DNA of 64,000 bases from Nostoc sp. FACHB-110 (GTDB lineage Bacteria; Cyanobacteriota; Cyanobacteriia; Cyanobacteriales; Nostocaceae), in assembly GCF_014697425.1 (NCBI RefSeq), contig NZ_JACJRU010000001.1, positions 558,001 to 622,000 on the forward strand, written 5' to 3'. The position numbers and the translations under genes are program-made. The notes beneath the pieces were generated by a model. The model had not been told where the DNA came from, searched no databases, and worked only from the letters and a program-made list of their open reading frames with translations. Below are positions 61,709 through 64,000 of this stretch, one piece after another. Position 1 is the stretch's first letter; each line of letters starts with the position of its first letter.

Positions 61709-62413
61709 ATGCTCTCTAATCCAGAATCCCAAATCTTCAATTTGACCGAGGATGAATATCAGTGTCTTGCTGACCTCAATTTATATGATTCGCCTGAATG
61801 CACCCGCTTGGCAACTCAAGCCGCCAATGGGCGACATTTACAGGTAACATCAAATCATCAAGATGCCGCAGTTGAGGTGTATTTGTGTGAGGATGATTAT
61901 CCAGGGTGGGTATCTGTTGCCGATTTGGGTTTATTACAACCTGCTACTGTACCTTATCAAGCAGCAAGATGGTCGGAAGATGAGATTAAAAAACTTCTGC
62001 CACAGGTCATTGCCTTTACCCATCAAGCTATGCAGCAAGCTAACGAATATCTCTGGGGCGGGACGCTGGGGCCAAATTATGATTGTTCCGGGTTGATGCA
62101 GGCGGCGTTTGCATCGGTAGGAATTTGGCTACCCAGGGATGCTTATCAGCAAGAAGCATTTTTGCCACCAATTGATATTACCCAGTTGCAACCAGGGGAT
62201 TTAGTTTTTTTTGGTACTCCCCAAAAAGCTACCCACGTTGGGCTGTATTTGGGGGAGAACGCTTACATCCATAGTTCGGGAAAAGCTCAAGGACGCAATG
62301 GGATTGGAATTGACGTTCTCTCGGAACAGGGAGATGAGGTCAGTCGGTCATATTACCAGCAGCTGCGAGGTGCTGGCAGAGTTGTACAAAGTTACGAACC
62401 ACAGAGACGCTGA
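61709..62413 (+). CDS. NlpC/P60 gamma-D-glutamyl-diamino acid endopeptidase
   Basis: A 234-residue C40 peptidase. An N-terminal bacterial SH3-like domain (about 15-80) is followed by the papain-like domain. The catalytic triad is Cys126 in YDCSGLMQ, His176 in THVGLYLG and His188 in YIHSSG. These match the residue numbers of the structurally solved Anabaena variabilis enzyme as I recall it. It cuts the D-Glu to diaminopimelate bond of peptide stems with a free N-terminus, a step in cell-wall recycling. There is no signal peptide. Confidence 0.95.
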   Translation: MLSNPESQIFNLTEDEYQCLADLNLYDSPECTRLATQAANGRHLQVTSNHQDAAVEVYLCEDDYPGWVSVADLGLLQPATVPYQAARWSEDEIKKLLPQVIAFTHQAMQQANEYLWGGTLGPNYDCSGLMQAAFASVGIWLPRDAYQQEAFLPPIDITQLQPGDLVFFGTPQKATHVGLYLGENAYIHSSGKAQGRNGIGIDVLSEQGDEVSRSYYQQLRGAGRVVQSYEPQRR

Positions 62414-62454
62414 GGACGCAGAGAGTTATGAGGAGCGGGTTAATTAGGGAGAGA

Positions 62455-63444
62455 ATGGCACAGGAGGAGGATGAGGCGATTTCGGCAAATGTGCCGGATG
62501 TGTCGGTAGTTGTACCCATCCGCGATGAAGTGGAAAGTTTACCTTTGTTGTTAGAGGCGATCGCTACAACATTATCAGAAAATCACATTAGTTATGAAAT
62601 CATCTGTGTTGATGATGGTTCTACTGATGGTTCGGCAGAATTTCTCAAAACACAAGCGCAAAGCCGCAGTGATTTAAAAGCGGTGATTTTGCGGCGCAAT
62701 TACGGGCAAACGGCAGCGATGTCTGCTGGGTTTAACTATGCAGTTGGCAAAGCAATTGTGACCTTAGATGCTGATTTGCAAAATGATCCGGCTGATATTC
62801 CGATGTTATTGGCAAAGCTGGATGAAGGTTACGATTTAGTCAGTGGCTGGCGGCAAAAACGCCAAGATGGCGCGGTCAATCGTCTGTTACCATCTAAAAT
62901 TGCTAATTGGCTAATTCGGCGAACAACTAGCGTTTATATTCATGATTATGGCTGTTCTTTAAAGGCCTATCGTTCAGAATTAGTGGCAGATATGCACCTC
63001 TATGGCGAATTGCATCGATTTTTACCAGCGCTGGCTTATATTGAAGGGGCAAGAATTACCGAAATGCCAGTGCGTCACCATGCTAGGCGGTTTGGTCGGA
63101 GTAAGTACGGCATCTCCCGCACTTTTCGGGTGTTAATGGATTTGTTAACAATTTTGTTTATGAAAAAATTCCTCACCCGCCCGATGCATGTTTTTGGGTT
63201 GTTGGGTTTGACTTCAATGGTTTTGGGCTTAGGAATTGGCATTTACTTGACTTTTATCAAGTTGGCAATGGGTGAGATGATTGGTAATCGCCCTTTGTTA
63301 ATTTTGGCAGTTTTGCTACTAGTAACTGGTGTGCAATTATTTTGCTTTGGTTTGTTAGCTGAGTTGCTGATGCGTACCTATCACGAATCCCAAGGTAGAC
63401 CAATCTATCGTGTGCGCGAAGTCGTGACAAAAAAGCCTAACTAA
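62455..63444 (+). CDS. GT2 glycosyltransferase of the dolichol-phosphate-mannose synthase-like group
   Basis: A 329-residue protein from the ATG at 62455, preferred for GGGAGAGA just upstream; an ATG at 62428 would add nine residues. The GT-A domain has VSVVVPIRDEVESLPLLLEA, VDDGSTDGS, LDADLQNDPADIP and GCSLKAYR. Two C-terminal membrane helices (about 225-250 and 270-295) anchor it. It transfers a sugar from a nucleotide donor to a lipid carrier. It is 41 bases from the NlpC/P60 gene and may be co-transcribed. Confidence 0.92.
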   Translation: MAQEEDEAISANVPDVSVVVPIRDEVESLPLLLEAIATTLSENHISYEIICVDDGSTDGSAEFLKTQAQSRSDLKAVILRRNYGQTAAMSAGFNYAVGKAIVTLDADLQNDPADIPMLLAKLDEGYDLVSGWRQKRQDGAVNRLLPSKIANWLIRRTTSVYIHDYGCSLKAYRSELVADMHLYGELHRFLPALAYIEGARITEMPVRHHARRFGRSKYGISRTFRVLMDLLTILFMKKFLTRPMHVFGLLGLTSMVLGLGIGIYLTFIKLAMGEMIGNRPLLILAVLLLVTGVQLFCFGLLAELLMRTYHESQGRPIYRVREVVTKKPN

Positions 63445-63715
63445 CTAATCAGGGAACAGGCAAAGCATGAAAGAATCAGACCCGAAGAATATGGTTTGCC
63501 TGCCCCTAATTTTAATTATGGGGATTTCTCTATTGTCTTTTAAGGCCGATTCCACATTCAGAAATTTGGAGAAATAGTCAAACATACTACCTAGCAGTGG
63601 TAGATTAATACAGAGTTACTCTCAAAAATCTCAATTTGAGCCAATAGTCAAAAAGAAAAATATTTATATTTAACGCCAATTTTTCTAAATTACTACTAAT
63701 ATCGGCTTCCTGCTC
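63445..63715. other. Intergenic region
   Basis: A 271-base A/T-rich region. I see no gene or clear repeat; it probably contains the promoter of the gene at 63716. Confidence 0.5.
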
Positions 63716-64000
63716 ATGCGAATTGCTAAACAGCGCCGTCGCTTACTTATCTTAATTTTTTCGGCTTTATTAGGGTTACTATCTAGTTTCACGATTCCAG
63801 CTTGGTCAAATTATCCCCAGCGACAAGCTGCGAATACAGGAACTAGTGCCTTAGAACTAGCAAGAGAAGGACAACAACGCTACAATGCCGGCGAAGTAGA
63901 AGCAGCAGCCAAGTTATGGCAAGCGGCGGCGGCAGCTTATGAGAAAATAGGCGATCAGGAAGGTATGAATAAAAGCCTGATCAACCAATCTCAGGCTTTG
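63716..64000 (+). CDS. N-terminal part of a secreted TPR (probably CHAT) protein, cut by the window edge
   Basis: 95 codons are visible. A signal peptide (MRIAKQRRRLLILIFSALLG, then LLSSFTIPAWS) is followed by the first TPR-like repeats, ALELAREGQQRYNAGEVEAA and KLWQAAAAAYEKIGDQEGM. This arrangement is the usual N-terminus of large cyanobacterial TPR-CHAT proteins, but the CHAT domain itself would lie outside the window. Confidence 0.75.
   Translation, partial: MRIAKQRRRLLILIFSALLGLLSSFTIPAWSNYPQRQAANTGTSALELAREGQQRYNAGEVEAAAKLWQAAAAAYEKIGDQEGMNKSLINQSQAL

Overview
The window looks like chromosomal DNA from a filamentous, probably heterocyst-forming (Nostoc/Anabaena-like) cyanobacterium. The evidence is frequent GCGATCGC (HIP1) octamers, 7-bp short tandem repeats of the type known from Nostocales, the rbp-rpsU pair, cyanobacterial-type phytoene desaturase and synthase, a small periplasmic c-type cytochrome of the c6 type, and Uma2, DUF4058, DUF4347 and CHAT family genes. 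The only structural RNA gene I recognise is tRNA-Ser(GCU). No ribosomal RNA or complete insertion sequence is visible.

Layout. 0-7 kb: small metabolic and unknown genes (GNAT, 2[4Fe-4S] ferredoxin, HEAT repeats, DUF4058, 2H phosphoesterase, Mrp), a MITE, then rpsU and rbp. 7.6-14.4 kb: one giant secreted RTX protein carrying a nuclease-like domain. 14.5-27.2 kb: a type I CRISPR-Cas locus read leftwards. Its order is cas3 (split by an apparent frameshift), a small unknown gene, cas8-cas7-cas5-cas6-cas4-cas1-cas2, leader, CRISPR array 1, and a second cas6 fused to a helix-turn-helix tail. Relics of a Uma2 gene and of a second Cas6-HTH tail lie on the opposite strand at its right edge. 27-36.7 kb: Uma2, a ParB-like protein, the cysE / Rrf2 regulator / cysK group, two divergent CadD-type transporters, a TauE/SafE permease and a CHAT protein. 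37-45 kb: a protein with a duplicated domain, an MFS transporter and TamB.

45.0-46.1 kb: an orphan CRISPR array 2. Its leader and a short cas2-like tail match the cas2-leader segment of array 1, so the two arrays probably share adaptation and interference proteins. 46.2-55 kb: a second MITE copy, housekeeping and stress genes (VOC, AKR, cytochrome c6-like, Pmp3, holin-like, SRPBCC, radical SAM, GH3). 55-64 kb: pds-crtB (first carotenoid steps), tRNA-Ser, an amino-acid-type ABC binding lipoprotein, an outer-membrane barrel, a penicillin-recognising serine hydrolase facing an NlpC/P60 peptidase, a GT2 glycosyltransferase and the start of a TPR/CHAT-type protein.

The main points of interest are in the CRISPR locus. 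They are the Cas6-HTH fusion and its relic, a CRISPR-repeat-like 11-mer inside a nested hairpin between cas3 and cas8, a long dyad just ahead of cas8, 7-bp repeats eating into the cas6 and cas4 ends, and an array 2 that records a repeat substitution spreading from the leader side. Outside it, two MITE copies with perfect 8-bp target duplications are directly visible.
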